Shown here in pieces: positions 41,263 through 48,936 of a stretch of DNA of 50,367 nucleotides. Positions within the stretch are counted from its first letter, which is position 1; each line of letters opens with the position of its first letter. The notes beneath the pieces were generated by a model that had not been told where the DNA came from, did not search any database, and worked only from the letters and a program-made list of their open reading frames with translations. Source of the DNA: a virus; the IMG/VR virus record IMGVR_UViG_3300001683_000019, positions 1 to 50,367 of that record; one strand, 5' to 3'. The translations under genes were made by a program, and so were the position numbers.

Positions 41263-41631
41263 ATGAAGTTGTTTGAAGAACTGAACGAAGATGTCTTCCT
41301 GTTATTCGCTGCGCGTCATTACTATAACCCTATATGTATCGACGCAGAAGAATTTCATGAAGATCTCAAGAGATTTAAATATGTGAAGCGTTTGATCAGT
41401 AGATTTACTGCTGGTGGATCGTTAAACGAGACGTTGATACTGAACCACTTGATTGTTATTTTCAATGTGTTCGGGACAGATGCTGGGTTAAAGATGTTGG
41501 AATTTAGATTAGAAGATAGATACTGGTCGACACTAAAACCATTCTTAATCTTCCTGAAGATTATTCCAAACGATATTTACACTGAAATACCAATGAACAA
41601 GGAAGTAATAGAGAGGTTGAGAAAAATATAA
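41263..41631 (+). CDS. conserved T4-like phage protein (cyanophage type)
   Basis: 122 residues, MKLFEELNEDVFLLFAARHYYNP, FKYVKRLISRF and LILNHLIVIFNVFGTDAGLKML. I recognise this as a protein conserved in cyanophages and related marine T4-like phages, function unknown. All-helical by composition. Stop overlaps the next start (TAATG). Confidence 0.75.
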   Translation: MKLFEELNEDVFLLFAARHYYNPICIDAEEFHEDLKRFKYVKRLISRFTAGGSLNETLILNHLIVIFNVFGTDAGLKMLEFRLEDRYWSTLKPFLIFLKIIPNDIYTEIPMNKEVIERLRKI

Positions 41632-42218
41632 TGTCATTAGCATCTAGAGCAGGCGATCTATACTACACGTTTCGTTTTATCAAAATGTTGACGACCCCGT
41701 TTGAAGATACAGATGCATTTAAACTTGGTCTCATTGACGCGAAAGGTAAGAGGATCAAGTCTGAGAAGATTGTGGATGCAGAACAGAAATCAGCATTCAC
41801 TACCTTCCATCGTTTGGTGTTTAATATTAAGAAACTGATGGCGAAGATTCCGTTCGGTAGTTCCAAACTCGCGTCATATGCTGCAGCGTTGTTTCTAGTC
41901 AAAGAACATTTCGGTGTATCGGACAAGAACCTAGAACGCATTGTTGAAAAGACCGAGATCGATTCTCTCGACTTCATGACAGAAGAATCGAAATGGTATC
42001 TCCTTGATGACCGTAGACTCTCGCCAGGAGTTTACAAACTACATAACGAGAAGTTACTATCAGACACGCTAGAAGAAGCAGTCTTAGCTAAAGACAGCAT
42101 CCGCGTAGGAAGTGAATCATATCCTGTAGGAATAGTATTTGGCCTTGACATATATGAAGCGCAACATGTAAAGACTGGCAAAAAGGTACACTTCACTATA
42201 GGCGAAATCTATAGATGA
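41631..42218 (+). CDS. conserved T4-like phage protein (cyanophage type)
   Basis: 195 residues starting MSLASRAGDLYYTFRFIKMLTTPFEDTDAFKLGLID, with FTTFHRLVFNIKKL and a C-terminal YLLDDRRLSPGVYKLHNEKLL segment. This pairs with the preceding gene in related phages as I remember them. Function unknown; sits in the late cluster. Confidence 0.75.
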   Translation: MSLASRAGDLYYTFRFIKMLTTPFEDTDAFKLGLIDAKGKRIKSEKIVDAEQKSAFTTFHRLVFNIKKLMAKIPFGSSKLASYAAALFLVKEHFGVSDKNLERIVEKTEIDSLDFMTEESKWYLLDDRRLSPGVYKLHNEKLLSDTLEEAVLAKDSIRVGSESYPVGIVFGLDIYEAQHVKTGKKVHFTIGEIYR

Positions 42219-42255
42219 AAGGTTTTAAGCAACATCACATAGAGAGAATAATAAC

Positions 42256-42906
42256 ATGAAAGGTTTCAAGCAATTCGCAGAGTCAATGGACCATAAGTCC
42301 GACAACGAACTTCTGAAGATATCTAGATCGACGCACCCGCATGCCGCCGGAGCGATGGTTGCTCTCAAGAAACGTGGAGTAAAGGTACACAATCCTGCTA
42401 CTGGCAAGAAAGAGTCTGTTGAAGAGAGTAAGAACAACTATACAGAGAAAGTCACCATGGGCAAACCCGAGGTGGGATCTGGTTATGAAGATGATGGTTC
42501 TTCTATTATAAGTTATGATATTTTTTATGGTAAAACATTAATTGGCCAAGTGGAAGATGGAAGAGAATATGATGGACAAATCAATATCTCAATCGACAAA
42601 ATTGATCGCAGTAACAAAAACAGCGGATATGACCTTCTCAAGTTTGTCACCAAAAAAGATGCCGACGAACGTGATGCTCGATCAGGAGTCAGTAAATTCC
42701 TCAAAACACCATCTGGCAAAAAATGGACTGTATCCGCAGTAAAATCGGCGGGGATAAAAGAAGAAGGAGATCCAACCAGTACATCTGATGTTGTAGGCAC
42801 TGGCGATGATGTGGCAGATTGGAAGACAAAGAAGAAGAAGAAATCATCGGTCGTAACGCGGCACTATATAGAAGTCAACGGTAAAAGAAAGAAGCAGACT
42901 AAATAA
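42256..42906 (+). CDS. late protein with capsid-targeting-like N-terminus and KESVEE linker
   Basis: 216 residues. N-terminus MKGFKQFAESMDHKSDNELL fits the F-x-Q-F-x-E pattern; AMVALKKRGVKVHNPATGKKESVEESK gives a repeated linker; a central beta domain follows; the C-terminus has DPTSTSDVVGTGDDVADWK then a Lys-rich tail. Possible internal head protein. A near copy of its first codons starts 41 nt upstream (MKGFKQHHIERIIT, ending in TGA that overlaps this ATG). Confidence 0.65.
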   Translation: MKGFKQFAESMDHKSDNELLKISRSTHPHAAGAMVALKKRGVKVHNPATGKKESVEESKNNYTEKVTMGKPEVGSGYEDDGSSIISYDIFYGKTLIGQVEDGREYDGQINISIDKIDRSNKNSGYDLLKFVTKKDADERDARSGVSKFLKTPSGKKWTVSAVKSAGIKEEGDPTSTSDVVGTGDDVADWKTKKKKKSSVVTRHYIEVNGKRKKQTK

Positions 42907-42930
42907 CAAAATACCCAGGTGAATTAAATT

Positions 42931-43407
42931 ATGTTAGCAGGAATATTAGGATCATTACTTGGATTTGGTTCATCAGTCGTACCCGCAATTATGGATGGAT
43001 TTAAGTCAAAACAGGATCAGAAGTTTGAACTCGCTAAGATGGAGAAAGTGGCAGAACTGCGCAAGGCAGGATACACCCACGAACTAGACATGTACAATGA
43101 GATGGGTGCCGACACCGAGCACCAGAGACTCATTGACCATGACATAGCAATCAGTCAGCACGATGGAGTCATTGGCGCATTACAGCGATCGGTTAGACCT
43201 GTAATCACATATGCATTCTTCATACTGTTTACCGCAATAGAGATAAGTCTGCTTATGGAAGCACTAGACTCTGGAATGACTGTGACTGACTCACTAGGCA
43301 TTCTATGGGATGATGATACAAAGGCAATCTTTGCCTCCATAATCGCCTTTTGGTTTGGATCTAGAGCAATTGATAAAAACAGAGAAATGAGAAATAAAAG
43401 AAATTAA
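42931..43407 (+). CDS. holin, GTA/3TM type candidate
   Basis: 158 residues. N-terminal Gly-rich hydrophobic segment (LAGILGSLLGFGSSVVPAIM), a charged helix, then ALQRSVRPVITYAFFILFTAIEISLLM and AIFASIIAFWFGSRAIDKN. The RP-x-x-TY and FWFGSR-x-x-K patterns fit the three-span holins of gene-transfer-agent type (GTA_holin_3TM). It would permeabilise the inner membrane at lysis. AGGTGA precedes the ATG. Confidence 0.65.
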   Translation: MLAGILGSLLGFGSSVVPAIMDGFKSKQDQKFELAKMEKVAELRKAGYTHELDMYNEMGADTEHQRLIDHDIAISQHDGVIGALQRSVRPVITYAFFILFTAIEISLLMEALDSGMTVTDSLGILWDDDTKAIFASIIAFWFGSRAIDKNREMRNKRN

Positions 43408-43419
43408 GCAACGCTCTGC

Positions 43420-43448
43420 TTGAAATACAACACAAAAAGGTTTATACT
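43420..43448 (+). promoter_or_regulatory. sigma70-like promoter before ribonucleotide reductase
   Basis: -35 TTGAAA (43420-43425), 17-bp spacer, -10 TATACT (43443-43448), in the gap between the holin and reductase genes. Confidence 0.65.
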
Positions 43449-43485
43449 TAATCTTTTCTATAGAATTTAGGAGTACATCATTATA

Positions 43486-45417
43486 ATGCCCAGCAATTAC
43501 CTTCCATCACTTTATCAGGAATTTATACATTTGTCGCGTTACTCTAGGTGGTTACCTGAAGAAGAACGGCGCGAAACGTGGGAAGAAACGATTGATCGAT
43601 ATTTCAATTTCTTTGAAGAGCACCTCCAAGAGTCATGTGATTATAAGATGCCTAAGAGTCTCCGAAAGGAACTCGAAGAGGCAGTCCTAGTACAAAAAGT
43701 TATGCCTTCGATGCGATGTCTAATGACCGCAGGCGAAGCACTCAAACGTGAAAACGTTGCAGGATATAACTGCGCGTATATTGCTGTGGACAAACCCCAG
43801 AGTTTTGACGAGATCCTTTATGTACTAATGAATGGTACAGGTGTAGGATTCAGCGTAGAACGTCAGAACCTTGCAAAGATGCCATCCGTTGCTGAAGAAT
43901 TCCATGAGACAGACACAACGATTGTTGTTGCCGACAGCAAACTCGGTTGGGCAAAATCGTTGAAAGAACTTATCGGTCTTCTATATGCCGGACAGATTCC
44001 ACAATGGGACATGAGTAAAGTTCGGCCGAGCGGCGCACCCCTAAAAACATTCGGTGGTCGTGCGTCTGGTCCAGACCCTCTCGATGAACTGTTCAGATTC
44101 TGCGTGGCCAAGTTCACCAGTGCTGCAGGACGACGATTAAACTCTACTGAGTGTCATGACATCGTTTGTAAGATTGCAGAGATTGTGGTCGTTGGTGGTG
44201 TGCGCCGCTCTGCGTTGATCTCACTGTCTAATCTATCAGACGATAGGATGCGTCACGCGAAGTCTGGTGAATGGTGGCATGCAGAAGGACAACGACGCCT
44301 GGCAAATAACTCTGCGGTATATACTGGGAAACCTGATACTGGTATCTTCATGGACGAGTGGAAATCACTGTACGAGTCTAAGTCTGGTGAGCGCGGTATC
44401 TTCAATCGAGAAGCGGCCAATATGGTGTCTGCTAGAAGTGGTCGTCGCATCATAGACGGTTGGGAGTATGGTACTAATCCATGCTCCGAAATCATACTTC
44501 GCTCCAGACAGTTCTGTAATCTATCAGAGGTCGTTGTACGCGCGAGTGATACGGTTGAGTCTCTGAAAGAAAAGGTCAGACTAGCGACAATTCTAGGAAC
44601 GTTCCAGTCAACTCTAACCAACTTCAAATATCTTTCTAGTTCATGGAAAAACAACTGCGAAGAAGAACGATTACTTGGTGTGTCTATGACAGGTATCATG
44701 GACAATGTCCTAACCACCGGAAAGAAAGGCGACCTAGGCGCACTGCTGGATGAACTTCAACTAGTTGCGATTGAAACTAATGCATGGTTGTCAAAGAAAC
44801 TTGGTGTCAACCAGTCTGTGGCAACCACATGTGTGAAACCTTCAGGAACAGTTTCGCAATTAGTAGATGCCGCGTCTGGTATTCATGCGAGACACAACCC
44901 TCGCTATGTTCGTACAGTTCGCGCAGACAAAAATGATCCTTTAACACAATTCATGGTTGACCAAGGTTTTCCTGTTGAGGACGATGTAGCGTCACCTGCG
45001 ACAACAAGCGTGTTCTCTTTCCCTATGAAGTGCGATAAAAACGCTGTGTTCCGTACCGACATGTCTGCTATTGAACAACTAGAAATGTGGTTGGTCTATC
45101 AGAAGCATTGGTGCGAACATAAACCTTCTGTCACTATCTCTGTTAAGGAAGACGAGTGGATGGATGTGGGAGCATGGGTCTATAAGAACTTTGATTGGAT
45201 GTCGGGTGTTAGTTTTCTTCCGTTCGATGGAGGTACATATAGACAGGCGCCGTACCAAGACTGCACCTCGGCCGACTATGATGAGTTGTTAAGTCGACTA
45301 CCAAAGACAGTTGATTGGTCAGGTCTTTCTAAGTTCGAACTCGAAGACAGCACAGTCGGTGCTCAAACCTTAGCCTGCGCCAGTGGCGTGTGTGAAATAG
45401 TCGATCTGGTGAAATAG
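43486..45417 (+). CDS. nrdJ: class II (cobalamin-dependent) ribonucleoside-triphosphate reductase
   Basis: 643 residues, monomeric RTPR type. NCAYIAVD and GTGVGFSVERQNL open the ten-stranded barrel; NPCSEIILRSRQFCNLSEV carries the active-site N-x-x-x-E and thiyl-radical Cys pattern; ATTCVKPSGTVSQL follows; the C-terminus has the redox pair CASGVC spaced as in Lactobacillus RTPR. It makes deoxynucleotides for phage DNA using adenosylcobalamin, independent of oxygen. Own promoter upstream and GGAG before the ATG. Overlaps the next gene by one base. Confidence 0.93.
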   Translation: MPSNYLPSLYQEFIHLSRYSRWLPEEERRETWEETIDRYFNFFEEHLQESCDYKMPKSLRKELEEAVLVQKVMPSMRCLMTAGEALKRENVAGYNCAYIAVDKPQSFDEILYVLMNGTGVGFSVERQNLAKMPSVAEEFHETDTTIVVADSKLGWAKSLKELIGLLYAGQIPQWDMSKVRPSGAPLKTFGGRASGPDPLDELFRFCVAKFTSAAGRRLNSTECHDIVCKIAEIVVVGGVRRSALISLSNLSDDRMRHAKSGEWWHAEGQRRLANNSAVYTGKPDTGIFMDEWKSLYESKSGERGIFNREAANMVSARSGRRIIDGWEYGTNPCSEIILRSRQFCNLSEVVVRASDTVESLKEKVRLATILGTFQSTLTNFKYLSSSWKNNCEEERLLGVSMTGIMDNVLTTGKKGDLGALLDELQLVAIETNAWLSKKLGVNQSVATTCVKPSGTVSQLVDAASGIHARHNPRYVRTVRADKNDPLTQFMVDQGFPVEDDVASPATTSVFSFPMKCDKNAVFRTDMSAIEQLEMWLVYQKHWCEHKPSVTISVKEDEWMDVGAWVYKNFDWMSGVSFLPFDGGTYRQAPYQDCTSADYDELLSRLPKTVDWSGLSKFELEDSTVGAQTLACASGVCEIVDLVK

Positions 45418-45572
45418 TGGAAGATTATTATCACCAAGTAAATTGTGCTGGTTGTGAAACAGAGACTAGAATTCGTGTCATTAATGAGGATGAGTTCCCT
45501 GTTTTCTGTGCCATGTGTGGCATGGAAAATGAGTCGAACCAGATTGAGGAAGACGACTATATAACTTCATGA
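45417..45572 (+). CDS. 51-residue zinc-ribbon protein (GTG start)
   Basis: GTG at 45417 overlaps the reductase stop by one base (TAGTG), and its TGA overlaps the next ATG. Sequence MEDYYHQVNCAGCETET with a second pair CAMC about 25 residues on gives a two-CxxC zinc ribbon, then an acidic tail. Coupling at both ends supports it despite its size. Function unknown, possibly nucleic-acid or protein binding. Confidence 0.75.
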   Translation: MEDYYHQVNCAGCETETRIRVINEDEFPVFCAMCGMENESNQIEEDDYITS

Positions 45573-45997
45573 GCGAATGGTTATACAACGGCAAGACATA
45601 CGATCCCACTGAGGAAGAACTCAACGAATTGGTGGGATTCGTATACATCATCACTGAAGTCGAGAACGGCATGATGTACATAGGAAAAAAGTTGTTCTGG
45701 AAAACTAAGATTCTACCAATCACTAAGAAACGCAAGAGACGCCGCCGGACGGTCGTTCAATCTGATTGGCGTGATTACTTCAGTTCTAACAAAACCATCG
45801 TGGAAGAGGTCTCCACGAAGTCTGGAGACGCTTACAGACGAGAAATACTACATCTGTGCATGAGCAAAGGAGAGTGCTCTTACAAGGAAGCGCGTGAGCA
45901 GTTTGATCGTGAGGTACTACTTCGCGACGACTACAGAAACGGCATCATAAATTGCCGGATCAATGCGAAACATCTAAACAAAATGCGAGGCATCTGA
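45569..45997 (+). CDS. GIY-YIG-like phage endonuclease
   Basis: 142 residues. GFVYIITEVENGMMYIGKKLFW matches the GIY-YIG core (VYI...YIG), followed by KRKRRRR, SDWRDYFSS and YRREILHLC, CSYKEAREQFDREVLLRDDYRNGIINCRIN. This single-domain protein is common in T4-like marine phages, usually annotated as a putative nuclease. Whether it homes or acts in DNA metabolism is unknown. Confidence 0.75.
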   Translation: MSEWLYNGKTYDPTEEELNELVGFVYIITEVENGMMYIGKKLFWKTKILPITKKRKRRRRTVVQSDWRDYFSSNKTIVEEVSTKSGDAYRREILHLCMSKGECSYKEAREQFDREVLLRDDYRNGIINCRINAKHLNKMRGI

Positions 45998-46000
45998 AGT

Positions 46001-46008
46001 TATAAATA
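46001..46008 (+). promoter_or_regulatory. T4-type late promoter TATAAATA
   Basis: Perfect box in the 82-bp gap before the DUF6433-like gene; a sigma70-like promoter lies 12 nt downstream, so this gene could be served in both phases. Confidence 0.65.
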
Positions 46009-46019
46009 CTCTCTGTAAC

Positions 46020-46048
46020 TTGAATCTTCTAAAGAAAAGGGTTACACT
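46020..46048 (+). promoter_or_regulatory. sigma70-like promoter before DUF6433-like gene
   Basis: -35 TTGAAT (46020-46025), 17-bp spacer, -10 TACACT (46043-46048). Similar in surrounding sequence (ACTTGAATNTTCT...AAAGAAAA) to the promoter at 15862. Confidence 0.6.
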
Positions 46049-46079
46049 ATAGTGATAGTAACGAACGGAGAACATAGTA

Positions 46080-46514
46080 ATGAGTTATATTAAGCGACTG
46101 GAAGTATTCGAAATTCTTGAAGCATTCAGTAAAGAATCATCAAGAAAAGAAAAGATAAAAGTCTTACAGAATTATAAGACACAAGCACTAATGGATGTAC
46201 TTCGTGGTACATACGACGAATCGATTCAATGGAATCTACCTGAAGGTGCCCCACCATTTGCAGCAAACTCACCCCAATCAGTTCCGTCCACTATACACAA
46301 ACAACACAGATACTTTAAGTATTTTGTGAAAGGTCTTCGCGATTGCGAGAACTTAAAATCAACAAGACGAGAAAGTATGTTTATCAGCATCTTAGAAGCC
46401 GTTCATCCTGAAGAGGCAGAGGTGTTAGTAAAGATGAAAGACAAGAAACAACTGGTGAAAGGATTGACCAAAAAACTTGTAGAGGAGGCGTACCCGGGTC
46501 TAATCCAAACATGA
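46080..46514 (+). CDS. DUF6433-like conserved phage protein
   Basis: 144 residues. FEILEAFSKESSRKEKIKVLQNY, WNLPEGAPPF, RESMFISILEAVHPEEAEVL and LVKGLTKKLVEEAYPGLI are the blocks I recall for this family, conserved in cyanophages and related phages with unknown role. GGAG precedes the ATG. Carries both a late box and a sigma70-like promoter upstream. Confidence 0.75.
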   Translation: MSYIKRLEVFEILEAFSKESSRKEKIKVLQNYKTQALMDVLRGTYDESIQWNLPEGAPPFAANSPQSVPSTIHKQHRYFKYFVKGLRDCENLKSTRRESMFISILEAVHPEEAEVLVKMKDKKQLVKGLTKKLVEEAYPGLIQT

Positions 46515-46553
46515 TATGATAATTCCAAATCAAGTCACTACGGAGAACTGCCT

Positions 46554-46715
46554 ATGACCAACGGTCAGATAGAACGACTGAAAAAAGACTCAAGACAACT
46601 TGGACATTATATACATAAACTAACCAAAAAGGGGAAAACGCATGCAGCGAGAAAGTTTCAATTAAAACAAGGTTTTCTCGACGCAGCGATTGACCAAGCA
46701 ACCAACATGGGGTGA
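46554..46715 (+). CDS. 53-residue basic protein
   Basis: ATG 46554 with GGAG eight nt upstream. MTNGQIERLKKDSRQL onward, Lys/Gln-rich and helical, ending DQATNMG. Followed by a GC-rich hairpin. Function unknown. Confidence 0.6.
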   Translation: MTNGQIERLKKDSRQLGHYIHKLTKKGKTHAARKFQLKQGFLDAAIDQATNMG

Positions 46716-46726
46716 TCAATCTAGGC

Positions 46727-46752
46727 AGTCCCCCTTAACAGGGGGATTACTT
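46727..46752 (+). terminator. GC-rich hairpin, probable weak terminator
   Basis: AGTCCCCC (46727-46734) and GGGGGATT (46741-46748) around TTAACA, followed by ACTTTACG. The stem is strong but the U-tract is poor, so read-through into the next gene is likely. Confidence 0.5.
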
Positions 46753-46784
46753 TACGCCCCGCTTAATGATTAACGGAGAAGAAC

Positions 46785-47021
46785 ATTCCTACTTACGATT
46801 TTAAAAATGTAGAAACAGGTGAAGTGGTCGAAAAGATCGTAACACTATCTCAACGTGAAGAGATATTATCGACAGGAAAGTGGGAACAGGTACACATCGG
46901 TGCAGCAGCGCCATTAATTACTCACACCGGCAACATCATCAATAAAACCTCAGGTGATTGGAAGGATGTACTCAAGGGTATTAAGAAAGGCGCGGGACCA
47001 ACAAGCACGATTGATCTATGA
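46785..47021 (+). CDS. conserved T4-like phage protein with apparent ATT start
   Basis: 78 residues if started at ATT 46785, which has CGGAG ending 6 nt upstream. The reading begins PTYDFKNVETGEVVEKIVTLSQREEIL, matching the MPxYxFxNxxTGE start I recall for a small protein conserved in cyanophages; the C-terminus DWKDVLKGIKKGAGPTSTIDL also fits that family. The only conventional start, GTG at 46824, would remove this conserved end and lacks a ribosome-binding site. ATT is a rare initiator; an ATG with one wrong base is the alternative. ATGA overlap with phoH. Confidence 0.75.
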   Translation: MPTYDFKNVETGEVVEKIVTLSQREEILSTGKWEQVHIGAAAPLITHTGNIINKTSGDWKDVLKGIKKGAGPTSTIDL

Positions 47022-47740
47022 GTCCTAAGAGAAGCACCCGATCTGAAAACGATCGGATGAAGATTAGTTTGGATAATCTATTAACAATTCAACCAGAAAC
47101 AGACAACCAAGCAGAAGCATTCAAAGCATGGAAAAAAGATCAACTCAATCTTGTAATGGTAGGTGCTGCGGGTACTGGTAAAACGTTTCTAGGAATGTAT
47201 CTCGCTCTCGAACAGGTAATGGACAAGTCGACACCTTACGAGAGATTAATCATAATCAGATCTGTTGTACCTACACGAGATGTCGGACATCTTAAGGGAA
47301 CACTAGAAGAAAAACTCCAAGCGTACACCGCACCATACAGAGCAATCTGTGATAGTCTGTTTAATGTCAAAAAGTCATACGATAGACTGGAACACAATGA
47401 ATATATTACGTTTGAATCAACCTCATATATAAGAGGTATGACGTTCGATAATTGCATCATTCTTGTGGATGAATCGCAGAACTGTAATGAACATGAACTC
47501 GATTCGACTATAACAAGGGTTGGTATTAACACCAAAATAATATTTTCTGGTGATTACTATCAGTCAGATTTTCGAAACAACAATGAACGAGAAGGTATCA
47601 ACAAGTTTCTCCATGTGATCGAACACATGACATCGTTCGCCACGATACAATTTGGTTGGGAAGACTGTGTAAGATCCGACTTCGTTCGCGACTACTTAAT
47701 GACTAAAGAATGGTTACATGACGATACAAATAAGCAATAA
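47018..47740 (+). CDS. phoH: PhoH-like ATPase
   Basis: 240 residues. Walker A GAAGTGKT near residues 49-56, IIRSVVPTRDVGHLKGTLEEKL and Walker B CIILVDESQN are diagnostic of PhoH. Widespread in marine phages; the N-terminal half of a superfamily 1-like helicase fold with suggested RNA-related roles. ATGA-coupled to the upstream gene and overlapping the downstream peptidase by 23 nt. Confidence 0.93.
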   Translation: MSPKRSTRSENDRMKISLDNLLTIQPETDNQAEAFKAWKKDQLNLVMVGAAGTGKTFLGMYLALEQVMDKSTPYERLIIIRSVVPTRDVGHLKGTLEEKLQAYTAPYRAICDSLFNVKKSYDRLEHNEYITFESTSYIRGMTFDNCIILVDESQNCNEHELDSTITRVGINTKIIFSGDYYQSDFRNNNEREGINKFLHVIEHMTSFATIQFGWEDCVRSDFVRDYLMTKEWLHDDTNKQ

Positions 47741-48203
47741 TTTTTCACTTAAAGAATTCACACGATCTGTAATGGCACAGAGGATGGGCCTCGATAATCA
47801 CCCCTCGGTCGATGAACTTGAAAATCTCTCTGAGTTATGCGATAATATATTACAACCACTAAGAGAACAAGTCGGACAAATCAAGATTCTTTCTGGGTTT
47901 AGATCGGTAAAACTCAACGCTGCGGTCGGTGGTTCTAGTAAATCTCAACACTGTAAGGGTGAAGCAGCAGACATCGAAGCATCTAACTTTGGAAACAAAG
48001 AACTGTTTGGATTTATCGCAGACGCATTTAAGTTTGATCAGTTAATACTTGAGTTCTATGCACCAGGCGATCCACATTCTGGTTGGATACATGTGTCGCG
48101 CAAGCGATCAGGTAATCGAGGTATGAAACTCGCTGCGGTGAAAGAGAATGGTAAGACAATCTATAAAGTGATCAATAGTAAAGAAGATTTAGAAAACCTG
48201 TGA
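47718..48203 (+). CDS. M15 peptidase, endolysin candidate
   Basis: 161 residues. FSLKEFTRSVMAQRMGLDN at the start, ILSGFRSVKLNAAVGGSSKSQHCKGEAADIE with the zinc-binding SxHxxGxAxD motif, and GWIHVSRK with the last His: Peptidase_M15_3 (D-Ala-D-Ala carboxypeptidase/endopeptidase) layout. No signal peptide, so it needs a holin. Likely the phage endolysin. Confidence 0.88.
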   Translation: MTIQISNNFSLKEFTRSVMAQRMGLDNHPSVDELENLSELCDNILQPLREQVGQIKILSGFRSVKLNAAVGGSSKSQHCKGEAADIEASNFGNKELFGFIADAFKFDQLILEFYAPGDPHSGWIHVSRKRSGNRGMKLAAVKENGKTIYKVINSKEDLENL

Positions 48204-48215
48204 GAAGGAAACATC

Positions 48216-48377
48216 GTGGCAAAGTACAGAAAGTTTGATCCCCAGAACAAGAAGAAGTCGAAAGATAAATCTGTTTCTGGACCTAAAACACAACCTCTAC
48301 ATAATTACAATAGAATTAGTAAAACTGAGTTGACAAATCGTTATGAAGAAATCGATCTATCGAGTCTACGTCGGTAA
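48216..48377 (+). CDS. 53-residue basic protein (GTG start)
   Basis: GTG 48216 with AAGGA at good spacing, after the peptidase stop. MAKYRKFDPQNKKKSKDK onward, very Lys-rich N-terminal half, then RISKTELTNRYEEIDLSSLRR. Function unknown; small but well placed. Confidence 0.55.
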   Translation: MAKYRKFDPQNKKKSKDKSVSGPKTQPLHNYNRISKTELTNRYEEIDLSSLRR

Positions 48378-48432
48378 ACCTAGAGTTCCGCACAAGATTG
48401 AGAATGAAATTAATTTTAGGAGAAACAAATGA
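48343..48432 (+). CDS. possible 29-residue peptide
   Basis: ATG 48343 within the end of the previous gene; MKKSIYRVYVGKPRVPHKI onwards, ending in TGA that overlaps the next ATG. The ATGA coupling is suggestive, but size and weak ribosome-binding site leave it uncertain. Confidence 0.35.
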   Translation: MKKSIYRVYVGKPRVPHKIENEINFRRNK

Positions 48433-48842
48433 GTCATTATAAAATGGTCTCCAATGCATTGCGAACACCTGACGGTACGGTTATTGAAAGTACGCATAGA
48501 CATGACTATGTCACCCACAGAGATCAGAATGGCAATAATTACATGATAGATGGAGGTCTAGATTATGTTAGATCCAGTGCTAATGGTGATGAGGAACATT
48601 TAGCGGTTTATCTAGAGGATGGTCATGAGAAGGTTCGTAACGCGTTGACTTGGGGTACATACGGTATTAACGGTGACCAACCCTTAAAACGTGTTAAACT
48701 ATCTGATATGAACAGTGACCACATTAGGGCTGTGTTGAAAGATAATGAAAAAAGACCAACGGTTTATCCCTCAGTTGTTACTGCGATGCAAGACGAACTG
48801 CAGTTTAGAAATTACGGTCTTCCTTTTTATAAAGATATATAA
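48429..48842 (+). CDS. conserved T4-like phage protein (cyanophage type)
   Basis: 137 residues with TPDGTVIESTHRHDYVTHRDQNGNNYMIDGG and WGTYGINGDQPLKRVKLSDM, blocks I recall in a conserved protein of cyanophages and related phages. Function unknown. AGGAG precedes the ATG. Confidence 0.75.
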   Translation: MSHYKMVSNALRTPDGTVIESTHRHDYVTHRDQNGNNYMIDGGLDYVRSSANGDEEHLAVYLEDGHEKVRNALTWGTYGINGDQPLKRVKLSDMNSDHIRAVLKDNEKRPTVYPSVVTAMQDELQFRNYGLPFYKDI

Positions 48843-48850
48843 ACTTGAAA

Positions 48851-48936
48851 ATATTTTAGGAAGCGCACCTGTAATGCGTGGTAAATTCACACCGGATTAC
48901 CGTTGAAGACCCCGTTAGGTGCGCTTCCTAAAATAT
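48851..48936 (+). ncRNA. long perfect hairpin, structured RNA or site candidate
   Basis: 20-bp perfect inverted repeat: ATATTTTAGGAAGCGCACCT at 48851-48870 and its complement at 48917-48936, with a 46-nt loop that has its own short pairings (GTAAT/ATTAC at 48871-48875 and 48896-48900; GTG/CAC inside). It lies in a 185-bp gap (48843-49027) with no convincing gene. No U-tract. Could be a processed RNA, transcript-stabilising structure or DNA site; the RNA type is assumed. Confidence 0.45.

Noticed and set aside
45569-45997. Homing endonuclease mobile element
   Set aside because: The GIY-YIG-like gene is coupled to its neighbours by ATGA overlaps and does not interrupt a gene or intron, so it looks like a resident gene.
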